From Cordilura impudica (taxonomy: Eukaryota; Arthropoda; Insecta; Diptera; Scathophagidae): 64,000 nt of DNA. The notes beneath the pieces are model-generated. The model was not told where the DNA came from. It saw nothing but the letters and a program-made list of their open reading frames with translations, and did no database searches. Made by a program: the position numbers and the translations under genes. The stretch lies in assembly GCA_963682025.1 (NCBI GenBank), contig OY821520.1:138392738-138456737 (forward strand), in the 5' to 3' direction. This document shows positions 23,608 to 36,300 of the stretch, piece after piece (within the stretch, counting starts at the first letter, position 1; every line of letters starts with the position of its first letter).

Positions 23608-24915
23608 GGTGCTATTACATGATGTGTTTTTTACATATGTACTGTCAGATTTTCCCACAACAAAAGTTGTACACATCGTGTGATACATATGAAACATTGT
23701 TTATGTACAATACATGAGGAAAGTCACATGTACATTTTTCAATTAGAACAGGTTCTATTTTGGCAAGACAAACATATGAAAAAACAACACTGCTTGTGGC
23801 GAAAGAAAAACAGCGTAAATTATAAAGATTAATATTGAAAGAAAAATAAATTGTTTAATATTAATTAACAATTAAAATATATATAACTTTTTTTTTAACA
23901 ATAAATTTTTGTAAATTCATTTAGAGGTTATGTCATACGGAAATACATATGCAAGTGTGATAGCAAAAATTATGAATCGTATGTAAAAGACAATTTTGAC
24001 AGACATGAGGAATTTCATATGAATAGAAAAAGTGACACTACATATGTTTTTTACATATGTACTGTCAGATTTTCCCACAACAAAAGTTGTACACATCGTG
24101 TGATACATATGAAACATTGTTTATGTACAATACATGAGGAAAGTCACATGTACATTTTTCAATTAGAACAGGTTCTATTTTGGCAAGACAATCATATGAA
24201 AAAACAACACTGCTTGTGGCGAAAGAAAAACAGAGTAAATTATAAACATTAATATTGAAAGAAAAATAAATTGTTTAATATTAATTAACAATTAAAAAAT
24301 ATATAACTTTTTTTTAACAATAAATTTTTGTAAATTCACAAATTAAATCAGCTGTTGTTTCATTTAGAGGTTATGTCATACGGAAATACATATGCACGTG
24401 TGATAGCAAAAATTATGAATCGTATGTAATCGTAATCGTATGGTGTTTTTTACATATGTACTGTCACTTTTTTTATCCATATGAAATTCCTCATGTCTGT
24501 CAAAATTGTCTTTTACATACGATTCATAATTTTTGTTATCACACGTGCATATGTATTTTCATATGACATAACCTCTAAATGTAAAGAACAGCTGATTTAA
24601 TTTGTGAATTTACAAAAATTTGTTGTTAAAAAAAAGTTATATATTTTTTAATTGTTAATTAATACTACACAATTTATTTTTCTTTCAATATTAATCTTTA
24701 AAATTTACTCTGTTTTTCTTTCGCCACAAGCAGTGTTGTATTTTCATATGTTTGTCATGCAAAAATAGAACCTGTTCTAATTGAAAAATGTACTTATGAC
24801 TTTCGTCATGCATTGTACATAAACAATGTTTCATATGTATCACACGATGTGTACAACTTTTGTTGTGGGAAAATTTGACAGTACATATGTAAAAAACACA
24901 TCATGTAATAGCACC
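23608..24915. mobile_element. Three-unit foldback/MITE cluster
   Basis: The outer ends are inverted: GGTGCTATTACATGATGTG at 23608 and its reverse complement ending at 24915. Inside are three copies of a ~400-470 bp unit. Two are direct (about 23608-24044 and 24045-24445) and the third is inverted (about 24446-24915). Each unit is bounded by TTTTTTACATATGTACTGTCA-type inverted ends and contains CATATGAAACATTG, TTGTGGCGAAAGAAA and GAGGTTATGTCATA. TTAA (left) against TTTA (right) may be a TTAA target duplication. No coding capacity: non-autonomous. Confidence 0.8.
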
Positions 24916-24919
24916 TTTA

Positions 24920-25319
24920 GTCCGGGGTCACACAAGGCAATTTTTATTGCGCAACTTTTTGGCAATTCTCTTTTGAACTTGCTTTTATGTCCACACACGA
25001 CAATTTCTTCGGCAATTTTACTGTTTTGTTTTTATTTTCTTATAATTTGACATTTGTGCTCTAGTCGCGATCCAAATATTCTTTGCATTTAACATAATGC
25101 AATGGTTTTCCTCAACCAAAGTAATTAATTTTTCAATTAAGTCCCGATTCCATTTAAACGCCATTTTAATAAAGTAAACAATAATTACGAATTATTCACA
25201 CCAAGAAGCGAAACACCGAATGAAAAGAAATGTCAAATATTCAACCAAAAAAAAAGCGAATGAGAGAATTGCTTGAAATAGCCGAAAACCGGCAATTATC
25301 GTCGTGTGTGAACTGCGAC
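24920..25319. mobile_element. Harbinger-type MITE derived from a MADF-encoding element (400 bp)
   Basis: TTA target duplications lie at 24917-24919 and 25320-25322. The inverted ends are GTCCGGGGTCACACAAGGC and (reverse complement) GTCGCAGTTCACACACGAC. On the minus strand about 25163-25070 encodes MAFKWNRDLIEKLITLVEEN, the start of a MADF domain, like the frame at 34355-34101. MADF/Myb-like proteins are the second protein of PIF/Harbinger transposons, so this MITE is a deletion product of such an element. Confidence 0.8.
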
Positions 25320-25322
25320 TTA

Positions 25323-26104
25323 GTAACTGTATATTAACGGTAACGGTATCTAAATTATATCGGTAACGGTATTATTAGTATTTAACAAATACTGTTAAAA
25401 AAATTGTGAATTTTATTATAGTGATGTAATTAAAGGCGCATTTACACGATACCACTCAGTCGTATGTTTTTCGAAATAAAAATTAGAAGAAATTCATTGG
25501 ACTGTCATAAAGTCGTACCAACAGCTGTTTAGAGTAACAAGCAAATTTATTTTGAAATTTATATTTTATTTCCACTTTGTTTTTGTTTACCTTTTTTTAA
25601 TATTACCAAAAAAAAAAAAAAAATACTAGTCCGATGAAAATGGCAAGGTTTTAGAAATGTTTCTAAAAGCATCGGACTTCGAAAATTTAATCATACAGAC
25701 TGTCAATTTCATAACATAAACTTTTTACGTGATACGACTTTTTCATAATACTCGACTTTTTGACAGGTCGTATTTCAAAGTGTTACCGGTTACCGCAAAA
25801 ATGCCATTACCAATATTTCAAAACTACGATTTAACCATAAAATACCATCACCGATCACATTTAACAATTGTATAGTTTGATTTAATCTGAAAAATTAATA
25901 TTGGCATCAACGTTAAAAAATTATACAATATGTATTCAGTAACCTATGTTACTGCGAATCGAACCTGGTCTTAGTGCTGTTAATGTTTCCCACAGTGTTG
26001 AAAACAGATTGATATCACCGCAACACAATTAATTTAATCAATGGTAGAATACATATGTATGTAACAATGATTTAAATTCGTTTTATAAAGGATGAAAGAT
26101 TTAC
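25323..26104. other. Non-coding stretch, beginning of probable eas intron 1
   Basis: Short inverted phrases occur (GTAACGGTAT near 25340-25370, CATCGGACT near 25625 and 25670) but no element could be bounded. On the minus strand this lies directly downstream of the eas donor site. Confidence 0.3.
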
Positions 26105-26413
26105 CTTAAATTGTACATAATTTAAATCCCAATTTGGTCGTACAACTTTTAAAATTTCTTTAGCACCTTCAATGACTGCATTTTCATCGATATGTATTGG
26201 CACATATGGTACTGATGTTGCGGACGATGATGATGACTGTTGACGTGCTGATAAATTGTTGGATGATGTTACATTATTCACGCAAGAATTATTTACGACG
26301 ACGGTAGAACGTTTAACTACTTTGGGAACACGTATGATACCAGATGCAGTGTTCTCAGTACAGCAATTTATTTTAGTTTCTGTGCCCATGCTATTTGATG
26401 CAAAATTAATCAA
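26105..26413 (-). CDS. eas: easily shocked, ethanolamine kinase: first coding exon only
   Basis: Ethanolamine kinase phosphorylates ethanolamine, the first step of the CDP-ethanolamine route to phosphatidylethanolamine. The minus-strand frame contains MGTETK (ATG at 26389), the start I know for the fly eas protein. A Ser/Asn-rich variable stretch follows, then YVPIHIDENAVIEGAKEILK and VVRPNWDLNYVQFK, the conserved segment just before the kinase domain. The exon ends at 26105 with a good donor (AAG|GTAAATC). An upstream in-frame ATG at 26413 is also possible, but MGTETK fits the family. The kinase domain is not found in 1-26104, so the remaining exons must lie left of the window, with an intron 1 of at least 26 kb. 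It has the same orientation as caz. Confidence 0.82.
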
Positions 26414-28055
26414 TTTAAATTATTACTCTTTGATTTTAAAAAGTTTGAATTTAAATAATTTTGTACTCTCGCTACTTTATTTTCAGTTCAGTTGGTTGAC
26501 CTAGGATACGTTTCGTACGAAAACAATGTGCCCAATGTTAAATTCGTCAGTGTTATCAAAAACCATATATTTATTTATGGCTAAGTTAATTCGTCATTAA
26601 AAGAAGGTAAACAACAGAATCAAGTTCAGGCACACATTCAAACTAACAATCTTATACACGACAATCTCGCATAAATTTTTCATCTGTTCGTATTTGATTT
26701 GGCCTTTTTCTGTTTTGGTTCTACACACCAAGAAACAATAACAAATTTTTACACCACTTGAATTTTCTGTTTTTTCTCGTCTGAAATCTATTTTTATCGA
26801 TTTTTCACGTAATAATTGTGCGGTAGTAAAATAATGTATAGCCCTCCGATGTTATTTTTCTTTAAGTTATTAAATTATGTAAAAGGTTGTTAAATAAACA
26901 ATTCTGTTTCAAATCTTTAATATTTTGATAGAACGTTCTAGTCTTTTTAATATCAAGGAATTTGGAATATATCAAAACAAATGTACTAAAAACACGGCCA
27001 ATCTCAAAATTATTCTGAAAATTCAACAACTCTTGCTGAACTCCGAGCGTAAACTGTGAGAAAAGTCTCCTTTTTGCCATTTGTCAAAAGCAGTGTTGCC
27101 ATTTTGGTTTTTCTTTCAAAACAAGGGGATTTTTGTCAATGCGTCAGAGCTTGCAGAAAAAATGAAGTAGTTTTTACGTTTGCTTTAACAGTTTGAACAT
27201 AATGGAACTACAAATTTTTTGCAACCATTAATTTTTTAAATGAATTGGACGCGTGTGAAGTTAAGTTAGTGAGTTAGCAAAAATAAAAATCGCAAAATGT
27301 GTTATACTTAGAGAGATAATACTAATGTATTTAATTTACTTTGTTTTGAATGTAAATTAATTTACTTAATTAAAATGGGTAGCAAAATTAGAAACTTCAG
27401 TTTAGATCAGTGTCGGTCGGAACATATTTTTATTTTTCCTTCTCAAAAATAAAAACCCCTATATTAGAACGATTTAGAAGAAAAAAAAAACAGCTACAAA
27501 TTTAAGAATTTAAATAATTTTTTTTATGTATATAAAATTTTTCAATATATGTATGTGTCCTTATAAAATATTTTAGTTTTTCAGATTTTATGAGATTTTG
27601 ATAGAAGACGTCTTAAAATATTTATATCGAAATAATTCACATTTTCATTGCGTTAAAATTTTTATGAAATATTTTTTTAATTTGTTATATTTTCAATTAA
27701 AAACGTAGTTTTGTATACAGTACAAGGTATAGAAATAGAAAAAAAGCAAGTGCTATATAAATTGCCGCATTGAAAGCTCAAAAAGCAACCTCGTATAACA
27801 TGTCTGCTGAAATACTTCATAAAAACTATAATCTACATGACGTTTCGTCATTGTGCCAATTTTCCATATAAATGGTCATTCACTATATCTTATTTTTTGA
27901 GTTTTGCATAGTGTTTGGGCTTCAGTGAATTTAAGTACATATTCAAGCACCAAATGAACGTACTTAGTCAACATATACTTACATTTTTATTTTGTTTAAT
28001 ATTATAAATGAAAAATATGTATTTTTTGTTATAAATAAAAAATATAATCTTTTTA
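26414..28055. other. Intergenic region between eas and caz
   Basis: Contains the presumed eas 5' UTR and promoter (minus strand, just right of 26413). It also holds an unrecognised minus-strand frame at 27080-26862 (72 aa, starting MAKRRLFSQF, no known motif) that I do not call as a gene, and an isolated CAGTGTTGCC at 27090 reminiscent of hAT ends. Confidence 0.4.
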
Positions 28056-28975
28056 TACCCTATACCACAGATCTTTTTATACCCTATACCACTGATCTTT
28101 TTATACCCTATACCACTGATCTTTTTATACCCTATACCACTGATCTTTTTATACCATATACCACTGATCTTTTTATACCCTATACCAGTATGTGGTTTGG
28201 GTATAATGACTTTGTGCTGCTGTTTGCATCTTCCAAAAATATTTGACCTAGACCCATCTTTTATTACACCGACCGACTCTGAATCACTTTCTGAGTCGAT
28301 TTAGCGATGTCCATCCGTATATGTAAACGTTGTAATCAAACTACAGCGGGGTTATTATGTACTTCGATTCGAAACGAAATAATAGTACGAAAGCGTACTA
28401 CAAAGTACAATTTGTACGAATTCGTAAATTTTTTCATTCGAATCGAATTACATAACCCCCCCAGGTCGCATTTTGATCAAATATGGTATATACGCTCTTA
28501 TCGGCCATAGGATGAACGCTATTAAAATTGGTACAATTCGGTCCATGTTCACACCTAGTCCCCATACAAATTACCCCTATGAAATAGACAAGATCCAAAT
28601 TATCATATAGATCTGTCAAATTGGGTTTGTATGTGTTTACTATATCCATTAATCGGTAGTCCAAAAATAATCCCTATAGGACAATTCTTAGTCATAGGTC
28701 CAATATAGAGCTACTTCCCGATCTTCACTTAAATCTAACAAAAATATCGCAATTTTTCTCAAATTTGGTTTGTATGTATTTCTTCAAAATATAAGCGACT
28801 TTACCAAACACGGTCCATTTTTCGATCTAGTCCCCACATACATATATATAGCACCCGATATGAACTTTTTTCATATCTGCCTCAAATTTTGTTTATGCTT
28901 ATTTTCTATATCCAGTTAGTTGGACCAAAGATATAGGGTATCGTAGTCTGGACAGACTATAATTTTCTTGTTTAT
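28056..28975 (+). repeat. DINE-1/mini-me-like dispersed repeat, copy 1
   Basis: Begins in TATACCCTATACCAC repeats, continues with GGTTTGGGTATAATGACTTTGTGCTG and GACCTAGACCCATCTTT. It contains GTCCATGTTCACACCTAGTCCCC phrases and ends with ATATAGGGTATCGTAGTCTGGACAGACTATAATTTTCTTG. A second copy in opposite orientation is at 37695-38490. The terminal hairpin followed by TTTTCTTGTTT is the 3' architecture of Helentron-related (DINE/mini-me) elements. Non-coding. Confidence 0.6.
28062..28195. repeat. 24-bp tandem repeat, about six units
   Basis: TGATCTTTTTATACCCTATACCAC is repeated with almost no change. It is an expansion of the TATACCC..CCAC terminus of the dispersed repeat at 28056-28975: the other copy has this motif once. 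Confidence 0.9.
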
Positions 28976-29347
28976 TTCTCTATTATAGCAAAAGAAAGTT
29001 TTTTCTTTCCTTAAATAAAATATATTTAATAATAGATGCATTATTATGAACAGGTGTGTATATTTAAATTGCGAAGAGTAATAATTATCCAAGCATTTAA
29101 ATAGATTGCGCTTGTGGGAGTAAAAAGACAGTTTTATGTTAAATAATTTTTATTTTAAAATTTAACGTTTGTCTTTCTTTCTACAAAGACATCGAATCTC
29201 CTTATTTTCAAAAGTATATTTAAATTATTCAAACACTTAAAATTTTTGACAAAAATTATATGTAATTTTATATTAAACATGTAATACGCGTAAACATTTG
29301 GATCTATGTTTTATACTCTTTTTCTATACATTGTAAAAAATGCTTTT

Positions 29348-29353
29348 TTTTAT
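29348..29353 (-). terminator. Possible caz polyadenylation signal
   Basis: AATAAA on the minus strand, about 190 nt after the caz stop codon. Other candidates further downstream (about 29148) cannot be excluded. Confidence 0.4.
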
Positions 29354-29544
29354 TACACATCTCAAGGATAATAAAATGACATTTAAAATTACAAATAGTC
29401 TTAAAATTATAAATTTGCGTTTAATATGAGTGACAAATGTTCGAAAACGAACGACGAAACACATCATTTTCTTTCTAAAACTAGGCATCTGACTCAAAAA
29501 TGGATGATTTGTATTTGGTTGTGCACACGAAGACAGTAGCAGAA

Positions 29545-30348
29545 TTAGTAGGGTCTTGAACGGTCACCAGGGTTGCCACGCATAGGACCACCACTGCCGT
29601 TGCCACGACCACCGCCACCAAAATCGCGCCGATCTCCACGATCGCCTCCACCTCCGCGGCCACCTCCACCACCACTGAAACGATTTCCGCCTCCACCATA
29701 GCCGCCGCCACCACCACCACCGCGTCCACCACCACCCCCTCTGTTATCTCTGTTGTAACCACCGCGGTCGCCGCCTCCACCTCCATAACCACCACCTCCT
29801 CTTCCACCGCCCCCACTGCCTTCTTCGTCACCACTTTTTGGTGTTTTACAACGGTTGCACTCATTGCGCCAAGCAAAGTTAGTGTTGTTACAGCTACTGC
29901 ACTTCCAATCACCGTCGCGGGGAGCTACGTTATTATTACCACCTGGACCACCTCCGCCGCCACCGTTTCCTCCCATACGAGGACGTCCTCCCCGATCATC
30001 GCCGCCACGATCTCCTCGATTGGAATCATAATCACCACCACCACCGCCACCTCCACCACGATCAAAGCGAGGACGGTCTCCACCCGGACCGCCACCACGT
30101 CCACGCATGCCGCCACCTCCACGGCCGCCACCACCACCTCCGCCGCCTCCGACTTTACTCCAATTATTTGGACGCTGAGCCAATGATACTTTAATTACAC
30201 AACCATTAAAATCTCGGCCATCAAACCATGCAATGGCTGACTGGGCTGCGTTAATATCATCGTATGTAACTGTAGCTTCTCCTTTGGAAATACCGGTGTC
30301 CTTATGACGATACAACCAAATTTTAGGTTTGGCGGTGCGTTTGTCTTT
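29545..30348 (-). CDS. caz: caz coding exon 6 (second half of RRM, RGG boxes, zinc finger, PY-NLS)
   Basis: The acceptor is CTATTTTTAG|AAAGACAAACG. The exon opens in phase 0 with [13 protein letters not shown], continues the RRM from exon 5 and runs to the stop at 29545-29547. The zinc finger has two C-x2-C pairs separated by ten residues (first Cys at about residue 281). Long GGN-coded glycine runs make this the most GC-rich part of the window. Antisense frames here are artefacts of the glycine codons. Confidence 0.95.
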   Translation of the reverse strand, partial: KDKRTAKPKIWLYRHKDTGISKGEATVTYDDINAAQSAIAWFDGRDFNGCVIKVSLAQRPNNWSKVGGGGGGGGGRGGGGMRGRGGGPGGDRPRFDRGGGGGGGGDYDSNRGDRGGDDRGGRPRMGGNGGGGGGPGGNNNVAPRDGDWKCSSCNNTNFAWRNECNRCKTPKSGDEEGSGGGGRGGGGYGGGGGDRGGYNRDNRGGGGGRGGGGGGGYGGGGNRFSGGGGGRGGGGDRGDRRDFGGGGRGNGSGGPMRGNPGDRSRPY

Positions 30349-33300
30349 CTAAAAATAGAAAAATGAATATTATTTTAATAATGGGCACAACAAAAATTAT
30401 TTTCAATTTAAATGTTTTATAAATAAATTCATTATAGGTGCGTGCAGAATACTACATTACTGGGGTCTAATTTTTGAAGTGTAAGCCAACGTATTTTTAT
30501 TCGAACGTGCGACTTTTTTACTTTTGGGATTTTCTTATACGATATCAAATAATATGTAACGAAATTTCTGGGCTCTAATCGTCGTATTCGTTATCGAATT
30601 TTTCGATCGAAATTATTTTTGTAAATAAAATACTAATGCCTGGTTTTCCCTATGTCATATAAACTGACAACAAACAATTGCCTCAACTGACATCTCAAAT
30701 AAAAACAAAATACAAACGTGTCGGCAATTTCATTTTAGATGTCAAATGTTGCCAGAGGTTCCAAATGACAAGAAATTACAACCCGTTTTCATACAACTGA
30801 CAATAATTGACATCGAAAATGAGTTAACGAATAACCCCTAGTTAAGAGTGAACGTGAAAAGAGGTCGATCTCTTTAATAGACAAAAATATGAAATTTCGA
30901 TTGATTTTCCTCGATATTTGTCCCCTGATTTTGGGATTAGATAACGAGTGATCATTCGAATGCAACCTTATGAAATTTTACTCGTTAACAAAATAACATG
31001 CAAAGACAATGCTAAATACATTTGAAAAATATTGATTTTAGTAATTTTTAGGTCAAGAAATAAATAATACAGTTTTTAAATTTATGAAGTGTATACGCGT
31101 AAAAAACCCATCTTTTTGTCAATTTTTATGAATTATGTATGTTTCCTAAGTGTCCCTCGGTGCCAAAGAAAAATTGCTGGATATATTTCCAAGTCATGTG
31201 TATAATTTCACTATCTTCGGCCATCATATTTTGTGACCACATTAAATAAAGCACCATCCGAATCAACCATTAGAACTCTGGTGGGGGCCAGCAAAGAGTC
31301 TAATAATAACATATTTATATTTCACTGGTCGTTCATCAATATTTTTTACTTCTCAACTGACGATACTGCCAATTTTGTTCCAAAATATCATAGGCCATTA
31401 AATGGTGATCATCGGCCAATAAATGAAATGTTCATTACCACAGGGCTTAAGGCGGGGTCCCAACTTGATGTCCAGCAATTGTGAATCGTTTGGTTGTATA
31501 TACATATTTGCCACAATCGATATGCAAGACCTATTTGAATAATTCGTGGATAATTTGTTGATTTCGTTTTAGACAAACGAGACTTTGAGAGGAATGGTCA
31601 AATTTTAAGCCCTTATTATGAGTTGCATTCGATGTTCGATCTTCGCTGACTATCGAACATTGAGCATCGAATGTCAAATTCGTATTATGAACTGGCAGCA
31701 CCGTCGAAAATTTCATTGTACAACGAATTTTCAATCGAACATAATTTTGCTTTCGATGCTGTATGGTAGATTTGAAAACTTATTGAAAATGTAATTATTT
31801 AGCAAATCTGTTTGTCTGTCTGCCATGGGGCAACCCTATCCAATTGACCTGAAACTTGGCCCTTAGTCTTGTTGTGGCTATAGATTAATTTTGGGGTAGT
31901 CACGCACAGTCACGGATTGAATTAAAACCCATTTCCCCTTATCCGATCGATCTGAAACTCGATCGATATACTTGCTGTGAAAAAAGATTAACATTGACAT
32001 AGTCATGCACAGTCACGCACAGGCACGGAGAGATTAAAACCTCACTTCCCGCATTCGATCGATCTGAAACTTTGTCCATAGACTTGTTGTGGCCAAATAT
32101 TAATTTTAAGATAGTCACGCAGTCACGAAGTGATTTAAACCCCATTTCCCCTCATCCAATCTATCTGAAACTTGGTCCATAGAGTTGTTGTCACCAAATA
32201 TTAACTTAAATATGGTCACGCGTAATCACGCACAGTCACGGAGTGATTTAAAACCCCATTTTCCCTCATCCAATCAATCTGAAACTTGGTCCATAGACTT
32301 GTTGTGACCAAAGATTAATTTTATTTTAGTCACGCAAAGTCACGGAGAGATTCAATACTCATATGCATAATGAAAGAACGTTTTAATAAAAACTTTGTTT
32401 TATGGATTAGATTATTTTACAATAAGTATTTATCTTTATCAGACGAATTATCGAACCACAATTCCGTCGTGGTCATGTTAATTAATAAATAATAAATTTT
32501 TTTTTTCTTTTATAAATTTGTAAACAAACAATATTTATTTATAGTGCCAGCTGATAAATATATATTATTTGAACGGCAATTCCAAGAACAATGTTTGGCA
32601 TTTAGGTCACCAAAAACTATATATTCTTTGGTGGAAGGTGTTAGGTTCAAGATATCAGCACAGAAGTTATGGGTATATCTTGGTTAATATAACGAAGATA
32701 CAACAATAGGTCTATTAATTATAATAACTTAAATTGAGATGTTTTCGATTGATGAGGTGTTTGGTATAAAGAGGTTTTTATGTGCGACAGATTTATGAAT
32801 TAACAGAGCTACTCCTCCTCCTCCTCTAGCATCTGTTCTGTCACTTCTATATAAATAATAATTTTTAAAATATGGTCTATGATTTTCTGAAAAAATGTTT
32901 CATTCAAAGACGCTATTTTAATATTTTCTCGTTCAATTAGTATCTCAAATTGTTTTAATTTAGAAAAGTTTGGAATGCCATTAGCATTCAAGTGAAGCAT
33001 TTTGAATTCGTTTAAATTAGTTTAATCCATGGGCGTATTTCACCATTGACATTGATTTGTTGTACTTTTGAAGTGCACCTATGCAAATCATCCATAGCTG
33101 TACTGAAAATATTAAAAAGCTCATCGATGATGCTAAATAAATTGTTGTTTGTTTTCAGCTGGTTAGTCCGAGTTCACACAAGGCAATTTTTGTTGCACAA
33201 TTCTTGAGTTTGTAGATGTTTGCGGTGAGGGTAATAAAAAGGGAAAAATAATTGCCGGTTCTCGGCTATTTCAAGCAATTCTCTCATTCGCTTTTTTTTT

Positions 33301-36300
33301 TGTTGAATATTTGACATTTCTTTTCATTCGGTGTTTCGCTTCTTGGTGTGAATAATTCGTAATTATTGTTTACTTTATTAAAATGGCCTTTAAAATGGCC
33401 TTTTTTTCTTTTGAATTCATTTTTCAACAAAACCAATTAAATTAATTTATGTATGTAAGTATGTATTTAATTTTATTATTGTTCTTTACGACTAGAGCAC
33501 AAATGTCAAATTATAAGAAAATAAAAACAAAACAGTAAAATTGCCGAAGAAATTGTCGTGTGTGGACATAAAAGCAATTTCAAAAGAGAATTACCAAAAA
33601 GTTGCGCAATAAAAATTGCCTTGTGTGACCCTCGAATTAGCATATGTAGCTTTGCTGTTATTATTACAATTTGTGTTGTTTCTTAAATAAGGGAAATCTC
33701 CCACTTTAAATTGAAATGAGTTATTTTGTTGTTGTCTGCTTTTATTCTGACTTTTAGAAGAAACTCTTGTTCTAGTTACCAAATATGTAGAGCAGTGAAG
33801 GCCATGCCAAACACACTGGTGCTCGGCTTCTTAGTCTGGGTTCAGACAAGGCAATTTTTATTGCGGCAATTTTTTGCCATTCTCTTTTAAAGTTGCCTTA
33901 ATGTTCACACAGAGAAATTTGTTGCCGCAACTTGTTTTCTTTTGCTTTCAAATTCTTACATTTTTGACAGTTTCTTTTATTTAGTTTGTGTAAAAAGAAT
34001 TTATTATTGGTTCAATGTGAAAAATCATTTTTGTTTGAAAAAATGGAAGTCAAAGAAAAAAATGAAATAATCGAATCTATAATTGACTGCATTGAAGTGG
34101 CTATAGATTTTTGGATTGTTCCATATGTCGTACTTCTTTCATATATTGTGTCCGCAAATTTTTCCATTTTCTTTTTACTTCATCAACATTAATTGTGCTA
34201 TCTATTTTTTGCATTTCTTCCGTAATGGAATTGAATGCTTCAGCTCTCTTGTCTCTGTTTAAATATTCTTCTGATCTTATGTTGTAAATACAAGTATTTT
34301 CTTCCACACACATTATTAATTTTTCTGTAAGCTGCCGATTCCATATAAATGACATTTTTATTTAATTATTATTAATTGCACTACTTTGCTTATAAAATAA
34401 ACACTTATTTAATTTTATGTATCTTTATTATCTAGAAAAATTGTGTAAAATATAAATAAAATCTGTTTTTAAATTTTTTTAAATTGAGCGCAAATTCAAA
34501 CAAGGAAGCACAGAATGAAAAGAAATGTCAAATAATAACCTGCAGCTAACTTCGTGTTTATAATTACGAATTGCAGAACAAAACGAGTTGCCGAGTACAA
34601 GCAACTCCGTACCAATTAGTCTGGGTTCAGACAAGGCAATTTTTGTTGCGACAATTTTTTGCCATTCTCTTTTAAAGTTGCCTTAATGTTCACACAGAGA
34701 AATTTGTTGGCGCAACTTTTTGTTTTCTTTTGCTTTCAAATTCTTACATTTTTGACAGTTTCTTTTATTTAGTTTGTGTAAAAAGAATTTATTATTGGTT
34801 CAATGTGAAAAATCATTTTTGTTTGAAAAAATGGAAGTCAAAGAAAAATGAAATAATAAAAAAAATAATAAAATAAATGAAATAATAATAATAATTTTTC
34901 ACAGCGAAGAAAAGAATAAAAAGAAATGTCAAATAATAACTTCGTGTTTATAATTACGAATTGCAGAACAAAACGAGTTGCCGAGTACAAGCAACTCCGT
35001 ACCAATTACCACTCTTCTTTCCCCTCTCTCCTACAAACTCAAGAATTGCGCAACAAAAGTTGCCTAGTGTGAACTCGGACTTACCACTCTTCTTTCCCCT
35101 CTCTCCTACAAACTCAAGAATTGCGCAACAAAAGTTGCCTAGTGTGAACTCGGACTTATATGTATACAGCCGAAAGAAAACAAAAATACTCACTAAAGAG
35201 TAAAAGTAAACAACAATTTCATTCAGTCTTATGAAAGCTTTTGAATAAAGCAGCTCTATGTCGCATTGCCTTTTGAAATTCATATATTTTTTTTTAATAG
35301 GTACACAGAGAATATTTGTTTAGAAGAAACCAAAAATGTTGAGAAAATTTCGAAGACTTGATAAACTATATATTAAACATTTTCTATAAATAACGTACGT
35401 CGCCTCCATTTGACAACATTATAGCTGTCTTTTATTTTTTTTTTAATTTTAAAAATATCCAGTTACTGGTAATTTTTTAGTTTTTGGTAACATACCACTT
35501 AATAACCTTTGAAATTTCTTTTTAAGTTTTGCTATTTTGTGTGTTTTTTTTTTTTGTTTTTTAAAGAAATGAATTACTTATTATTACTTATTTGATTTAA
35601 TAAACTTCAAACTTATGGATAAAAGAGATTAAGTGTTCTTCACATTTTGTTTTACATTTTCAGAATGTAAGATTTAAAATTTTAAAACAACAAAATATAT
35701 ATACAATTTTACCATATTCTTCGTGAACTCAATTATTTACCCTTTTATGCATTCATATAAACATTCGTACAAAATCTACACAAACCCATTTAATATCGGC
35801 GTTGTGTTACGTCCATGGATTTCGATCAGTGTAGTACAACTAACACATGCTCATAAACACTATTACTAACTCAATTCTCTCGATGGCCACCACTGAAATA
35901 GAGAGAACGTAACGGGCAGTTGTTATCGTTTGCAGAGTGATCAGTTGTCTCTTTTCCTTGTTTTTTGCAATTAAAGCACGTAAAAACAGCTGGGGCCAAA
36001 TCACCGCATTCGTGATCGAAATTTATCGATCGAAATAATTTTTTTTATATCCCAAAATAAAATGTTAAGAATAATTTTTCTTTCTCCACAGTTGAAGAAT
36101 TATGGCATCTGGTTAAGAAGAAAAGCGAATCGTGGTCGAGCGTTTGTCCGTCTTCTTCAAATAAATAACCAAAACATGGAATTTCGATTGATTTTACTCG
36201 ATATCGAATGCGGTGATTTGGCCCCTGGTCTTTTTTCATTTGTGCACATATCATACACGCAGCACTTCGATGGCAATGTTCACCGCCATGGCCATACATT

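Larger units (their letters stand above)
33793..35895. mobile_element. hAT-type non-autonomous element inserted in LINE-D ORF1
   Basis: The left end CAGTGAAGGCCATGCC and the right end (reverse complement) CAGTGGTGGCCATCGAG are inverted hAT-style termini. The right flank is AAATAGAG. The left flank reads AAAT-ATGT-AGAG, the same 8 bp split by four extra bases. LINE-E has a single AAATAGAG here, so this is the 8-bp target duplication. Inside are two Harbinger copies (33834-35157). No hAT transposase is recognised. Confidence 0.75.

Noticed and set aside
26862..27080. 72-aa minus-strand frame between eas and caz
   Set aside because: No motif, homologue or splice context recognised. Length is within chance expectation.
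27088..27105. CAGTGTTGCC, resembling a hAT terminus
   Set aside because: No partner end or 8-bp duplication found. Ten bases can occur by chance.
29481..30137. Val/Glu-rich frames over caz exon 6
   Set aside because: Shifted readings of the glycine-rich caz exon on the same strand. The caz frame is supported by RRM, zinc finger and splice sites.
31233..31484. Frame with [14 protein letters not shown], like a mariner-type N-terminus
   Set aside because: The match is short and the rest of the frame is unlike any transposase. Noted only within the caz intron entry.
34961..35203. 80-aa frame with an internal repeat ([20 protein letters not shown] twice)
   Set aside because: It comes from the duplicated Harbinger right end, a non-coding TIR region.
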